From Pseudomonas piscis (GTDB lineage Bacteria; Pseudomonadota; Gammaproteobacteria; Pseudomonadales; Pseudomonadaceae): DNA of 64,000 bases. The stretch is taken from assembly GCF_009380155.1 (NCBI RefSeq), contig NZ_WHUV01000003.1, forward strand, positions 682,001 through 746,000, in the 5' to 3' direction. Positions within the stretch are counted from its first letter, which is position 1, and each line of letters opens with the position of its first letter. The notes below the pieces were generated by a model. That model was given only the letters and a program-made list of their open reading frames with translations, was not told where the DNA came from and ran no database searches. Made by a program: the position numbers and the translations under genes. This document shows, one piece after another, positions 1 to 6,179 of this stretch.

Positions 1-75
1 CAGCACCGTCTCATCTGCTGCGCCGATCTTCTGAGCGATGCGCTGCAGCTCCGCTTTCAATGACTTGATGCTCAT
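1..75 (-). CDS. Partial phage-type small protein (N-terminus only)
   Basis: A minus-strand reading frame starts with ATG at 75 and runs off the left edge. Its first residues read MSIKSLKAELQRIAQKIG, an amphipathic helix. The start overlaps the TGA stop of the upstream DUF5681 gene (ATGA arrangement), the usual sign of translational coupling. Only about 25 codons are visible, so no function is assigned. Position after a DUF5681 gene suggests a phage packaging or regulatory module, but that is inference. Confidence 0.5.
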   Translation of the reverse strand, partial: MSIKSLKAELQRIAQKIGAADETVL

Positions 76-554
76 TGCTGCATTCCCTCCATTTTTTCGC
101 GGAGTTCTTCGACTGCTTTTTGCAGCTCGGCAACTTCGATCACTCGTGCGACGGCACCTAACCCCTCGATCAGGGCTTTGCCCTGGTCTGGTGGAAGCTC
201 GCCCGCTGCAACAGCGCGAAGAATCGATTTGGCTGCGCTAGGCAGGTCGGAATCGTCCAACTCGAAGCGCACCCTCTCAGCAGTTGGTTTGATTGGTGGG
301 ACCAGGCGCTCGAGGATCAGGCGACAAGCCTGCATATCTCCCTTCTTGGCTGCTGCCAGTACCTTCTTGGTTACAGCCTCGGCCCCTTCAGAAAGCTTTG
401 CCCGGATGGCCTGAGTCTGCCCAGATCGCCCACCAGGGTTGCCGGAGTGGCCCTTCTTGAACTGGCCTTTGTCTGCCCGCTCCACTGGCGGTTTATCCGG
501 CGCGTGCAAGTCCTGCCCCCATCGTGATTGCGGGTTTGTTTTCTGCCAGGGCAA
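72..554 (-). CDS. DUF5681 domain protein
   Basis: This 160-residue protein contains the FKKGHSGNPGG signature near residues 31-42, typical of DUF5681 proteins found in prophages and plasmids, often near packaging genes. The C-terminal third is strongly helical (AELQKAVEELREKMEG) and may form a coiled coil. The start ATG at 554 lies inside the 3' end of the upstream gene (overlap 493-554), and its stop overlaps the next gene by ATGA, so the three genes form one minus-strand transcript. The molecular role of DUF5681 is not established. It could be a small-terminase-like DNA-binding protein, but no direct motif shows that. Confidence 0.75.
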   Translation of the reverse strand: MPWQKTNPQSRWGQDLHAPDKPPVERADKGQFKKGHSGNPGGRSGQTQAIRAKLSEGAEAVTKKVLAAAKKGDMQACRLILERLVPPIKPTAERVRFELDDSDLPSAAKSILRAVAAGELPPDQGKALIEGLGAVARVIEVAELQKAVEELREKMEGMQQ

Positions 555-678
555 TCAGTAATGCGTTCGCCTCGACATTGCCTTGTTGTGCGGCTGCGCG
601 AAGGCGTGCCCAGGCTGCGGAGATCTCTGCCTTGGTTGGCTTCGATTGCGGGCCGCGTGGCTTGGCTGTGGTGGTCAT
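493..678 (-). CDS. Small hypothetical phage protein
   Basis: A 61-residue protein starting MTTTAKPRGPQSK, with a basic N-terminus and an alanine-rich helical middle (AEISAAWARLRAAAQQGNVEANALLIALAENK). The ATG at 678 is preceded by a GAGG ribosome-binding site; a longer frame to 711 has a poorer start. It overlaps the start of the DUF5681 gene by 62 bases, so the two are probably coupled. I do not recognise a family. It resembles the small accessory ORFs placed before DUF5681 genes in prophages. Confidence 0.55.
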   Translation of the reverse strand: MTTTAKPRGPQSKPTKAEISAAWARLRAAAQQGNVEANALLIALAENKPAITMGAGLARAG

Positions 679-711
679 GGTTGGTCCTCGGTAGAGCCGA
701 TTTGAGGACAC

Positions 712-1340
712 ATTAGGTCTGATATGAACGTTTATCCAGTGCTTTTAGGGTTCACCTTAGGTGCTACACATAACCGGATTAAACGGGACTGAAATAGGCG
801 GGTTACAGCGGATCAAGAGGGGGATTTTTGTTGCAGTAAGTCGATGGTAGGCAAAGTGATACAGGGCTGAGTTTTCAGCTCAGTCATGTAGCCAGGTTTT
901 CAGCCAGTGGTGGAGGAAGGGCATCGCTTTCGGATTTCAGATCTAGAAGGGATGGTGAACAGCACCATACCTTGATCCAATTTTAAATCCGGCCAAGTCG
1001 GAAGGAACCAGGTAACTACTATGGGGTAGTGATGTGCCTCCCCGGCATAGATCTCACACCCAAGTGGTGGCAGGTTTACGCGCCACATTTTGCGAACTCT
1101 GAAAACGTGGCGCGCACTTTCTTGAAGCATCCAACGATGGATACATCCTCCGTTGGGGGAGTTGAGCGATCCAACCCCCATTGGGGGCTGGACCTGCCAT
1201 CCCATTCCAGTAGGGCAGGTGTCGCGTGTTGATGACTGGTTTCTGATCTTGCGAGGGACAGGTTTACTTCGTCGGCAGCTCAACCTTCAGCTTCATCTGG
1301 CACAGCCGAAACAATCTCAAACCACCTCGGAAAAATCGCG
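712..1340. other. Gene-poor stretch in the element
   Basis: No convincing gene is seen here. An open minus-strand frame at 900-1283 has an atypical protein (many Cys, Pro, Trp and Arg) and no ribosome-binding site. There is a short dyad at 1081-1087 / 1109-1115 (GCGCCAC / GTGGCGC) and a small CTGAG hairpin near 866-883. Composition is lower in GC than the chromosomal part. It probably holds the promoter for the leftward 678-1 operon, but I cannot point to clear -35/-10 boxes. Confidence 0.5.
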
Positions 1341-1736
1341 ATGCTCTCTTACCTTGGCATTACCGGATCAGCGATCGAACTCATCCTGAAAACCGTGTCT
1401 GGCATTAGTATCAAGTCCGAAGCTCCAGAAGAGCTCAATCATGCGAAGCTGCAAGCAGAAACGATGGCCAGTATCGTTATGGCCCAAGCCAAAGCTCAGC
1501 AAGAGCAGGCAATTGCACTTCGGATAGCCTGTGCGGAAGAAGTCCAAATCGAGGAGTATTACGACACGACAGGCAAGGGGCACTTGGGAGTTAGTGCAAA
1601 GGACGAAGGCATCACTGCCGGGCTCGGTGGCGAAGGTCGGCGGGTGACCAAGCGAATCATCAAGTTCACGGGGAATCCATGTCCCGAGGAGATTTATCAA
1701 AATTTCTTGATCGGAACCGGCGTCGACTCTAAATAA
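1341..1736 (+). CDS. Hypothetical protein
   Basis: This 131-residue protein has a short hydrophobic N-terminus (MLSYLGITGSAIELILKTV), then a long helical Ala/Gln/Glu-rich segment (about residues 30-70), then a polar region with a glycine-rich stretch (GITAGLGGEGRRVTKRIIKF). It could be a membrane-associated or coiled-coil protein. There is no strong ribosome-binding site, and an antisense frame covers nearly the same interval, so the call rests mainly on the more natural composition of this frame. No family is recognised. Confidence 0.45.
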   Translation: MLSYLGITGSAIELILKTVSGISIKSEAPEELNHAKLQAETMASIVMAQAKAQQEQAIALRIACAEEVQIEEYYDTTGKGHLGVSAKDEGITAGLGGEGRRVTKRIIKFTGNPCPEEIYQNFLIGTGVDSK

Positions 1737-2080
1737 TCTTGATCGCACCTGTTCCAGCCTGCTGTCTGGTCGCATTCACCGTTGACTGAGAGGTTCAATG
1801 AACGCATATGCCTCACAGTAGTCCCAGCTAATGTGAGGCCGGTGGTATCGGTTTTGCTGAGGTTCGCGACGCCATCGAAAGCAATCAACCTGTCGTCAGT
1901 CCGTTCCTCGTTCTCATTGACATGAGAAACTGATCCGCTGAAGCTTCGGCGTTCTCGGTTGATAGGTACTTTCGCTGCTCCATTCCCGGTCGATAGATTA
2001 TTTAACTGCGGCTGGCGAATTTTTTCGTTTCGACTAGCATCCAAGTTGCTGGTCCTCTCCCCCCAGCGGGGTTGGAAATC
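1737..2080. other. Intergenic stretch, no feature assigned
   Basis: About 340 bases between the 131-residue hypothetical and the toxin-antitoxin-like pair. A minus-strand frame across 1697-2095 exists but begins without a good ribosome-binding site and has no recognisable protein features. The promoter of the downstream pair should lie in the last 100 bases, which include a C-run/G-run dyad near 2058-2072. I see nothing else that I can name. Confidence 0.4.
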
Positions 2081-2260
2081 ATGAAGCAATCTCAAGACTC
2101 AACAGATGACACCGTGGCGGTCGACGTAGACCGCATGAAGACCGCACGAAATATGCCTCGGCATGTGATACCGCAAGGGCTCACTGGCGAACAGATCCGG
2201 GCGCACATTCTTGCGACCGCTAAACGTGCAGAAGGCAGTTTGGATCAACACAAAGGATAA
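2081..2260 (+). CDS. Possible antitoxin / small partner protein
   Basis: A 59-residue polar protein (starts MKQSQDSTDDTVAV) with an acidic N-terminus and a basic helical C-terminal half (GLTGEQIRAHILATAKRAEG). The ATG at 2081 follows a GGAAA motif; an upstream in-frame TTG at 2072 is less likely. It ends five bases before the next gene, so the two are almost certainly co-transcribed. Size, order and tight spacing fit an antitoxin upstream of a toxin, but I do not recognise a known antitoxin fold. The role is inferred only from context. Confidence 0.5.
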   Translation: MKQSQDSTDDTVAVDVDRMKTARNMPRHVIPQGLTGEQIRAHILATAKRAEGSLDQHKG

Positions 2261-2265
2261 TTCGA

Positions 2266-2664
2266 TTGCCCTACTCGGCCTCCTACAACGATCTGTTCGC
2301 ACTGGAATTTCAAAATTACCCTGCGGACCAACAGAACGCAGTAGTGGGCTTTGTAGCAACGTTTATGGCCTGCGGCCTTCGCGACTTCTCGCGATACCCT
2401 GGTAAAATTGCTCCATCATGGCACGGCCTAGATCCGAGCAATCCTGATTACACTTACACAACTACCAACCACCTCTGGCACTACCACTTGGGCGTTCCTG
2501 CCTACACTCCCTCGATAAGCGGACGATACCTGACAAGCGATATCGTGCTTCATTTTGAATGGCCTCATCGGGGAAACTCGATCCATTTGGTCGATACCTG
2601 CTACCACTACCTCAAGAACTCGTTCTACCTTCCGGCGCCAAAGTACCTAGTTAAATCGCCTTAA
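2266..2664 (+). CDS. YafO-like toxin candidate
   Basis: A 132-residue protein starting at a TTG (2266) with AAAGGA about nine bases upstream. The middle contains LWHYHLGVPAY, and later a pair of beta-strand-like segments ending in HLVDTCYHYLKNSFYLP. The alternation of a WHYHLG strand with a charged LHFEW strand and HLVD resembles the YafO/RelE-superfamily mRNA interferases, in which a folded beta sheet cleaves mRNA at the ribosome. The similarity is by eye only. It sits five bases after a small polar gene, the standard toxin-antitoxin layout. Alternatively it is a phage protein of other function. Confidence 0.5.
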   Translation: MPYSASYNDLFALEFQNYPADQQNAVVGFVATFMACGLRDFSRYPGKIAPSWHGLDPSNPDYTYTTTNHLWHYHLGVPAYTPSISGRYLTSDIVLHFEWPHRGNSIHLVDTCYHYLKNSFYLPAPKYLVKSP

Positions 2665-2823
2665 GGTCTTCATAGGCCCAGCCAAGCCGCCTCGGGTGCA
2701 ATGCGAGAAATATTGCTCGCATCTCGCGGCCCGGCTACTAGTGTGGTATCCAGATCCTAGCTCATCCTCAGAAAGAGGTAGAGAGCTGGGCCAGGCTACG
2801 TGCACTGGCCTCAGCTAGTCATT

Positions 2824-3090
2824 TCAGCCTCGTGCATCTCGCCCAGGTTCGTCCTCTGCAACCCTGAAGCGCCAGTAGCGATCCGGCTTCACCCATACAA
2901 CGTTGTCGGGTGTGAGTTTGCGAAAGGCAGCTAGCAGCCCTCTACAGAGAACTTGATTGCCGTCCGCGTTCTCGATCAAAAGTTCCTCATGCCCGGATTT
3001 AACAATGTGATCAACGACGTCATCCTGGTAGACGCATGCGTCGCGCTCGATCTCCGAGAGCATCCATTGCGCAACCGATGAAGCATCCAT
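2824..3090 (-). CDS. DUF6953-type small protein
   Basis: An 88-residue protein beginning MDASSVAQWMLSEIERDACVYQDDVVDHI, which resembles the DUF6953 family (AQWM...E..RDGCLYQEDAVDYI pattern) of unknown function. The C-terminal part (residues about 50-80, LTPDNVVWVKPDRYWRFR) reads like a compact beta element. The ATG at 3090 overlaps the TGA of the upstream YodC-like gene (TGATG); a TTG three bases earlier is also possible. The pair is therefore one transcriptional unit. Confidence 0.6.
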   Translation of the reverse strand: MDASSVAQWMLSEIERDACVYQDDVVDHIVKSGHEELLIENADGNQVLCRGLLAAFRKLTPDNVVWVKPDRYWRFRVAEDEPGRDARG

Positions 3091-3278
3091 CAACTTGCTC
3101 CAGAGGTTTTGGCCTCAAGTGATTCGGCTTTGAAATCACCGCTTTCGAGTTTCTTTCCGGCAAACCACTGGCACGTGTAACACGCATAACTCTTGTCCCA
3201 GTATTGAACGGTCATATCGGGGCCTCCCGATTTCAATTTGACGATATCACCGACAGCGAATTCTGTTCCTGTAGCCAT
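3090..3278 (-). CDS. YodC/DUF2158 family protein
   Basis: A 62-residue protein: FAVGDIVKLKSGGPDMTVQY near the N-terminus and CQWFAGKKL in the middle are the hallmarks of the YodC (DUF2158) family, small single-domain beta proteins of unknown role that are common on mobile elements. The start ATG at 3278 gives the normal family length; an upstream in-frame extension to 3338 adds 20 residues unlike the family. It is the first gene of a two-gene minus-strand unit with the DUF6953-type gene. Confidence 0.75.
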   Translation of the reverse strand: MATGTEFAVGDIVKLKSGGPDMTVQYWDKSYACYTCQWFAGKKLESGDFKAESLEAKTSGAS

Positions 3279-3437
3279 GATTTCCAAATCCTCGTAGGCA
3301 GGGCACATCCCTGTACTTCTCATATGGGGGCTGGCCATTTGCTTTCAAGTGACACTGAAGCCAAGGGATCGTAGCCAGAACATTAGCCAAGCTTTCCCAT
3401 CTTCAGTTTTTACAACAATTTGCATGCACGTCGTTGC

Positions 3438-3483
3438 GTTACCACTCACAATGTTCTATTGTTTCGATATCGTGAGTGGTAAC
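3438..3483. promoter_or_regulatory. 12-bp inverted repeat, probable operator
   Basis: GTTACCACTCAC at 3438-3449 is repeated exactly in inverted orientation at 3472-3483, separated by 22 AT-rich bases. The right arm ends ten bases before the start codon of a ribbon-helix-helix-like gene at 3493. The arms are too far apart and lack a T-run, so a terminator is unlikely. The spacing (34 bp between arm starts, about three helical turns) fits two protein dimers on the same DNA face. Autoregulation by the downstream protein is the natural inference. Confidence 0.55.
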
Positions 3484-3492
3484 GGAGTGAAT

Positions 3493-3723
3493 ATGGCAGA
3501 CCAGGACAAACAGAAGCAGCCCCTATCAGCGGCCGAGCGTCAAAGGCTCTTCAAGGAGCGCCAGCGTGAAGCAGGATTCAGGCATACATCGGTATGGATT
3601 CACACCGAAACAGAGGATGAGGGAAGGCAGGCGGCGAGAGACGGCAGGCCACTCAAGCCCCAGGGGAGTAAAGATCCGGTGAGCTGGGCAATTGGGTGGC
3701 TGAACGAGAAGGGCAAACAGTAA
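3493..3723 (+). CDS. Ribbon-helix-helix-like regulator
   Basis: A 76-residue protein. Residues about 15-50 (AERQRLFKERQREAGFRHTSVWIHTETEDEGRQ) place a short beta strand, FRHTSVWIH, before a helix, as in Arc/CopG/MetJ ribbon-helix-helix proteins, where the strand pairs across the dimer and enters the major groove. The ATG at 3493 gives this compact protein; GTG at 3487 adds two residues. The 12-bp inverted repeat directly upstream is a likely operator. It may control the neighbouring small genes or an antitoxin-type circuit. Confidence 0.6.
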   Translation: MADQDKQKQPLSAAERQRLFKERQREAGFRHTSVWIHTETEDEGRQAARDGRPLKPQGSKDPVSWAIGWLNEKGKQ

Positions 3724-3836
3724 ATACCCCAGATTCCGGGGATTTAAATGTGGGGGAATCCCACTTTTGAAAGGTGCCAGGCCGCTGCGTCAACAGCGGC
3801 CTAGCTATCACACGACGAAGCTTAGAGGTGAACGTC

Positions 3837-4052
3837 ATGCAACTGAACCAAAATACCAGCAACACCCCGAAAGACCAAGGAAAGGCCCTCCAGGGCCGTC
3901 TCAGCAGAGAACTGAGCGTATGCATGCTTAAGCTCACAAAGCGCTACAGCGACGACCAGGGGCGTTCAGGGCTGATAGGCGCCGATGAGGCTCAGGCCGG
4001 CACCAGGGCTCAGCAGTGTTTCAACCCTGGGCTGAAAGGGGGTGTGCAATGA
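3837..4052 (+). CDS. Small hypothetical element protein
   Basis: A 71-residue polar protein beginning MQLNQNTSNTPKDQGKALQG. The ATG at 3837 follows AGAGGTG, a good ribosome-binding site; the frame is open further upstream but without a better start. A helical segment (LSRELSVCMLKLTKRY) lies at residues about 23-38. Its TGA stop overlaps the ATG of the next gene (ATGA). I recognise no family. The gene heads a coupled chain of three short ORFs ending at a terminator at 4462-4496. Confidence 0.5.
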   Translation: MQLNQNTSNTPKDQGKALQGRLSRELSVCMLKLTKRYSDDQGRSGLIGADEAQAGTRAQQCFNPGLKGGVQ

Positions 4053-4297
4053 AACTGCAGACCCCTGCCAATGTGGCCAGCGACGCCATCGACTTGATCC
4101 ACTCAACCCGCGAGCACGTGACCTGGCTTACTGCACTGCTCAATGCCGTACGTGCGGACGTCATCCACGGTAAGGGGCACAACGTCAAAGCCCTGACCGG
4201 CCTGGGCCAGTACCTCGGAGACGACTGGGCCAACTACCTCGACTGTCAGACCACAGAGCTGCAAGAGAAGCTCGACTCGTTGGAGGTAGACCAATGA
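4049..4297 (+). CDS. Small helical hypothetical protein
   Basis: An 82-residue, mostly helical protein: MKLQTPANVASDAIDLIHSTR begins it and LQEKLDSLEVDQ ends it. The ATG at 4049 overlaps the previous stop by ATGA and follows a GAAAGGGGGT ribosome-binding site. Its own stop overlaps the next ATG in the same way. The sequence looks like small proteins encoded near replication or regulation genes of Pseudomonas prophages, but no function can be given. Expression is likely coupled with both neighbours. Confidence 0.6.
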   Translation: MKLQTPANVASDAIDLIHSTREHVTWLTALLNAVRADVIHGKGHNVKALTGLGQYLGDDWANYLDCQTTELQEKLDSLEVDQ

Positions 4298-4377
4298 GCC
4301 CGGCCATCCAGACGCGAGAGGACATGAGCTTCACCAGGCGGGACGACCAGGGGCGCCTTATCAATTGGCCGCGGTGA
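4294..4377 (+). CDS. 27-residue coupled mini-ORF
   Basis: A 27-codon frame (MSPAIQTREDMSFTRR...) begins with ATG at 4294 inside the stop of the preceding gene (ATGA) and ends at TGA 4375-4377. GGAGG lies about seven bases upstream of the ATG. It is polar and basic with no membrane segment. Coupling and the good ribosome-binding site suggest translation, but such a short frame could be fortuitous. Confidence 0.35.
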   Translation: MSPAIQTREDMSFTRRDDQGRLINWPR

Positions 4378-4461
4378 CGGGGCTGCGAGGTCTACGGGGC
4401 GGTACCGAGCAGTTCGAACCCGCAGATCGGGACTGACAAACTACGAAACCTTCGCAGTATC

Positions 4462-4496
4462 AAGGGCACTACCCCGAAACAGGGTGGTGCCCTTTT
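4462..4496 (+). terminator. Rho-independent terminator of the small-gene operon
   Basis: GGGCACTACCC pairs with GGGTGGTGCCC (one G-T wobble) around a seven-base loop, followed by TTTT. It lies about 85 bases after the mini-ORF and closes the rightward 3837-4377 unit, facing the leftward 278-residue gene. Confidence 0.75.
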
Positions 4497-4534
4497 GCAT
4501 TGGCGGACGGTTGGTGTCATCTCGGCAAAGTAGA

Positions 4535-5371
4535 TCAAGTGGAGCTGTACGCCTCCAACCACTCATCAACACTCTGATCCTGGGGTGGCTTAGGGGCAGG
4601 TAAATCAGTTATGGAGGCTGTCTTGTTATCGTCCCTTCTTGTTAACTTGTTTTCGTAGTTTGAAACACACGTAGTTCGAATCGGCTGTAACCCTCGCAGC
4701 GTATGGGTTTGCGCTATTTCCTTGTGCCCTGACGTTGTGCCCTCCTTGTGCCCTAGTTGTGCCTCAGTTGTGCCCAAGTTGTGCCCTAGAACTGCTAGGC
4801 GCGCTTGGTCTGCGGTGATGGTCACAGGTTGGAGCGACTGCACATTAAGCCGGTCCTTTCTCACCTCGCCAGCCAGCAAGATGCTGGACAGCTTTCCCAT
4901 GCACTTGTGGAACCGCTGCATTCGCTCAGGCATTGGTAGACCAGTGCCCTGCCAGAACTTGCAAAACTGGCTTCGCTTGCCGACACGGAACTCACCGGCA
5001 GGAAGAGGTGCGCCAGCTTTGCCTCCTACCGTTGTGCGTTTGCGGGTCAGGTCCACATTGAAAATGGCGTAGGCAGTTTCGCCAGTCAGTACCGATGTGA
5101 AGCGAAGGGTCACGCCGGCCGATTTGTGCTCTCCGTACCGGCCCGTGCTATAGCCTTCATACCTGAATGCATCGACTCCAATTGCCGCCAGTACCGATCG
5201 GCAAATCTCCAGTGCTTTTTGATCCATCCACTCAGGCGGTACGGGCTTGCCGCTCGCCGGTTGAATGGCGAGCTGCCCAAGCTCGATGCTAACCGTGTCC
5301 CCACGGCTAAGTAGTTTTGTGGCTAGGCATTCCACTGAATCGACCTCAGCGTAATCCGGCTGGGTAACCAA
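4535..5371 (-). CDS. Unrecognised element protein, 278 residues, with internal DNA repeat array
   Basis: I do not recognise a family. The N-terminal half is a mixed alpha/beta region (residues about 45-120 include GVTLRFTSVLTGETAYAIFNVDL, then RKRTTVGGKAG); residues about 135-170 are helical (FCKFWQGTGLPMPERMQRFHKCMGKL). The C-terminal part, about residues 195-225, contains short Gly-His/Gly-Thr repeats (LGHNLGTTEAQLGHKEGTT) encoded by an 11-bp phased DNA array. The annotated TTG at 5371 has no good ribosome-binding site; GTG at 5335, with GAGG seven bases upstream, is an alternative. A replication-initiator-like role with an internal origin is possible but unproven. Confidence 0.6.
   Translation of the reverse strand: MVTQPDYAEVDSVECLATKLLSRGDTVSIELGQLAIQPASGKPVPPEWMDQKALEICRSVLAAIGVDAFRYEGYSTGRYGEHKSAGVTLRFTSVLTGETAYAIFNVDLTRKRTTVGGKAGAPLPAGEFRVGKRSQFCKFWQGTGLPMPERMQRFHKCMGKLSSILLAGEVRKDRLNVQSLQPVTITADQARLAVLGHNLGTTEAQLGHKEGTTSGHKEIAQTHTLRGLQPIRTTCVSNYENKLTRRDDNKTASITDLPAPKPPQDQSVDEWLEAYSST
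4722..4785. repeat. Six TTGTGCC direct repeats, five phased at 11 bp (iteron-like)
   Basis: TTGTGCC occurs at 4722, 4735, 4746, 4757, 4768 and 4779. The last five starts are exactly 11 bp apart (one helical turn), and the first is 13 bp before the second. Most copies extend to TTGTGCCCT. The array is inside the 3' third of the 278-residue gene. Because 11 is not a multiple of three, the conservation crosses reading frames and so is at the DNA level. Such phased arrays are usual for iterons or cooperative protein-binding sites. Confidence 0.8.
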
Positions 5372-5392
5372 ACCAGTAGTTCACAGGCAGGC

Positions 5393-5430
5393 GCGGGGGT
5401 GTCCTCAAAACTGAGGACACCCCCGCTTTT
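5393..5430 (+). terminator. Perfect 15-bp hairpin with T-run on the plus strand
   Basis: GCGGGGGTGTCCTCA at 5393-5407 pairs perfectly with 5412-5426 around a four-base loop (AAAC), followed by TTTT on the plus strand. On the minus strand the same stem lacks a T-run. Both flanking genes read leftward, so it sits inside or between minus-strand units. It may stop antisense transcription, or act as an mRNA stabiliser or partial attenuator in front of the 278-residue gene. Confidence 0.6.
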
Positions 5431-5435
5431 CTGGT

Positions 5436-5672
5436 TTACGACGCTTCGCGCATGAGGATGTACTTGGCGACTCGGTGAGGTGGGCGGCCAGGCTCAGTGG
5501 ACTGGTGCGTCCAGTAGGTGCGAATCTCGTGCCCCTTTTTTCTGAGGCGGCGGATGGTGTTGGGTGGCTGGACGATATCCAGATCCTTGGCGGCTTCGAT
5601 GGTCGATACCGGCCCGTTTCGAAGGGCCTCCATCATTTTGCGATCTTGCTCAGTTGAAGAGTGGCGTGTCAT
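5436..5672 (-). CDS. Helix-turn-helix protein (HTH_39-like)
   Basis: A 78-residue protein with a winged-helix-like pattern: MEALRNGPVSTIEAAKDLDI followed by TIRRLRKKGHEIRTYW. This matches the small HTH_39-type proteins of prophages, where the helix pair reads DNA and the IRRLRKKG.EI strand forms the wing. The ATG at 5672 overlaps the stop of a 41-residue ORF (ATGA), which itself overlaps the excisionase-type gene, making a tight three-gene operon. Likely a regulator of element excision or replication. Confidence 0.65.
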   Translation of the reverse strand: MTRHSSTEQDRKMMEALRNGPVSTIEAAKDLDIVQPPNTIRRLRKKGHEIRTYWTHQSTEPGRPPHRVAKYILMREAS

Positions 5673-5794
5673 AGTTTGCCCTTCACGTTGGTGCTAGCCA
5701 GTGTGTTTTCGCCCTGGCGGTGCTCGAACACCGTCAGGGCAATTCTCAGCGCAGCCCTGCGCAATTTCTGCTCCTTATTCTTTCCGCACTTCAT
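5669..5794 (-). CDS. 41-residue coupled ORF
   Basis: ATG at 5794 lies within the stop of the excisionase-type gene (ATGA), and its TGA (5671-5669) overlaps the ATG of the HTH gene. The product (MKCGKNKEQKLRRAALRIAL...) is basic and helical, and an AAGGAG-like motif lies internally. The exact ATGA overlaps on both sides argue that it is translated. No family is recognised. Confidence 0.5.
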   Translation of the reverse strand: MKCGKNKEQKLRRAALRIALTVFEHRQGENTLASTNVKGKL

Positions 5795-5994
5795 CGTGCG
5801 CCGGCTTTTGCTGTGCGCTCGATGAATGCCTTCAGCTCCGATGCCAGTGCAAGGCGTCGGCGGCCGATCTTGAAAGTCTTGATTTCGCCCCGAGCGATCA
5901 GCTCATAGGTGGCCGACCGTGAGATACCCAGAATTCGAGCAGACTCTTCGACGCTTACCGATAGCGGTGCCATTTGTTGGTGAATTTGTTCCAT
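5791..5994 (-). CDS. Excisionase-type HTH protein (AlpA/HTH_17-like)
   Basis: A 67-residue protein with the MerR-like DNA-binding motif of the HTH_17/excisionase family: VEESARILGISRSATYELIARGEIKTFKIGRRR spans residues about 14-47. Such proteins bend DNA next to attachment sites to drive excision, or activate integrase genes. The ATG at 5994 follows TTGGAGG, a strong ribosome-binding site; the frame extends upstream to a TTG at 6006 without one. It heads the leftward operon with a 41-residue ORF and an HTH gene, and lies 0.65 kb from the integrase gene. Confidence 0.8.
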   Translation of the reverse strand: MEQIHQQMAPLSVSVEESARILGISRSATYELIARGEIKTFKIGRRRLALASELKAFIERTAKAGAR

Positions 5995-6041
5995 GGGTGC
6001 CTCCAATATTCCGGCGCCGAAGGGGTGCCAGATGCTGCTAG

Positions 6042-6069
6042 ATTACAGCGCACAAATCTAACAATGCAA
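6042..6069 (-). promoter_or_regulatory. Probable sigma70 promoter of the excisionase operon
   Basis: On the minus strand TTGCAT (6069-6064) and TGTAAT (6047-6042) are separated by 16 bp, giving a start near 6035, about 40 bases before the excisionase-type gene. The surrounding 6036-6126 region is rich in short repeats (CTAACA, GCTAACA and a TGCTAGA/TCTAGCA inverted pair), probable regulator sites in this divergent control region. Confidence 0.4.
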
Positions 6070-6179
6070 GCAAATGCTAAACACGCTAACATTCGCACGG
6101 ATTGACAGCTGTGTGCGTGTCTAGCAAGCTGTGCCAGTCAGGTCTCGTAGGTGGACCTTCTTAAGCAAAATGAGCTGGT

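Noticed and set aside
900..1283. A 127-codon minus-strand open frame
   Set aside because: Rich in Cys/Pro/Trp/Arg with no ribosome-binding site or recognisable structure; likely an antisense artefact in a gene-poor stretch.
4378..4440. Possible tRNA-like sequence (GTTCGAACCC motif near 4410)
   Set aside because: Only a T-loop-like string is present; no matching acceptor, D-arm or anticodon arm can be folded.
4722..4785. CRISPR-like array
   Set aside because: The repeats are only seven bases at 11-bp spacing, far shorter than CRISPR repeats and spacers, and lie inside a gene with no cas genes near.
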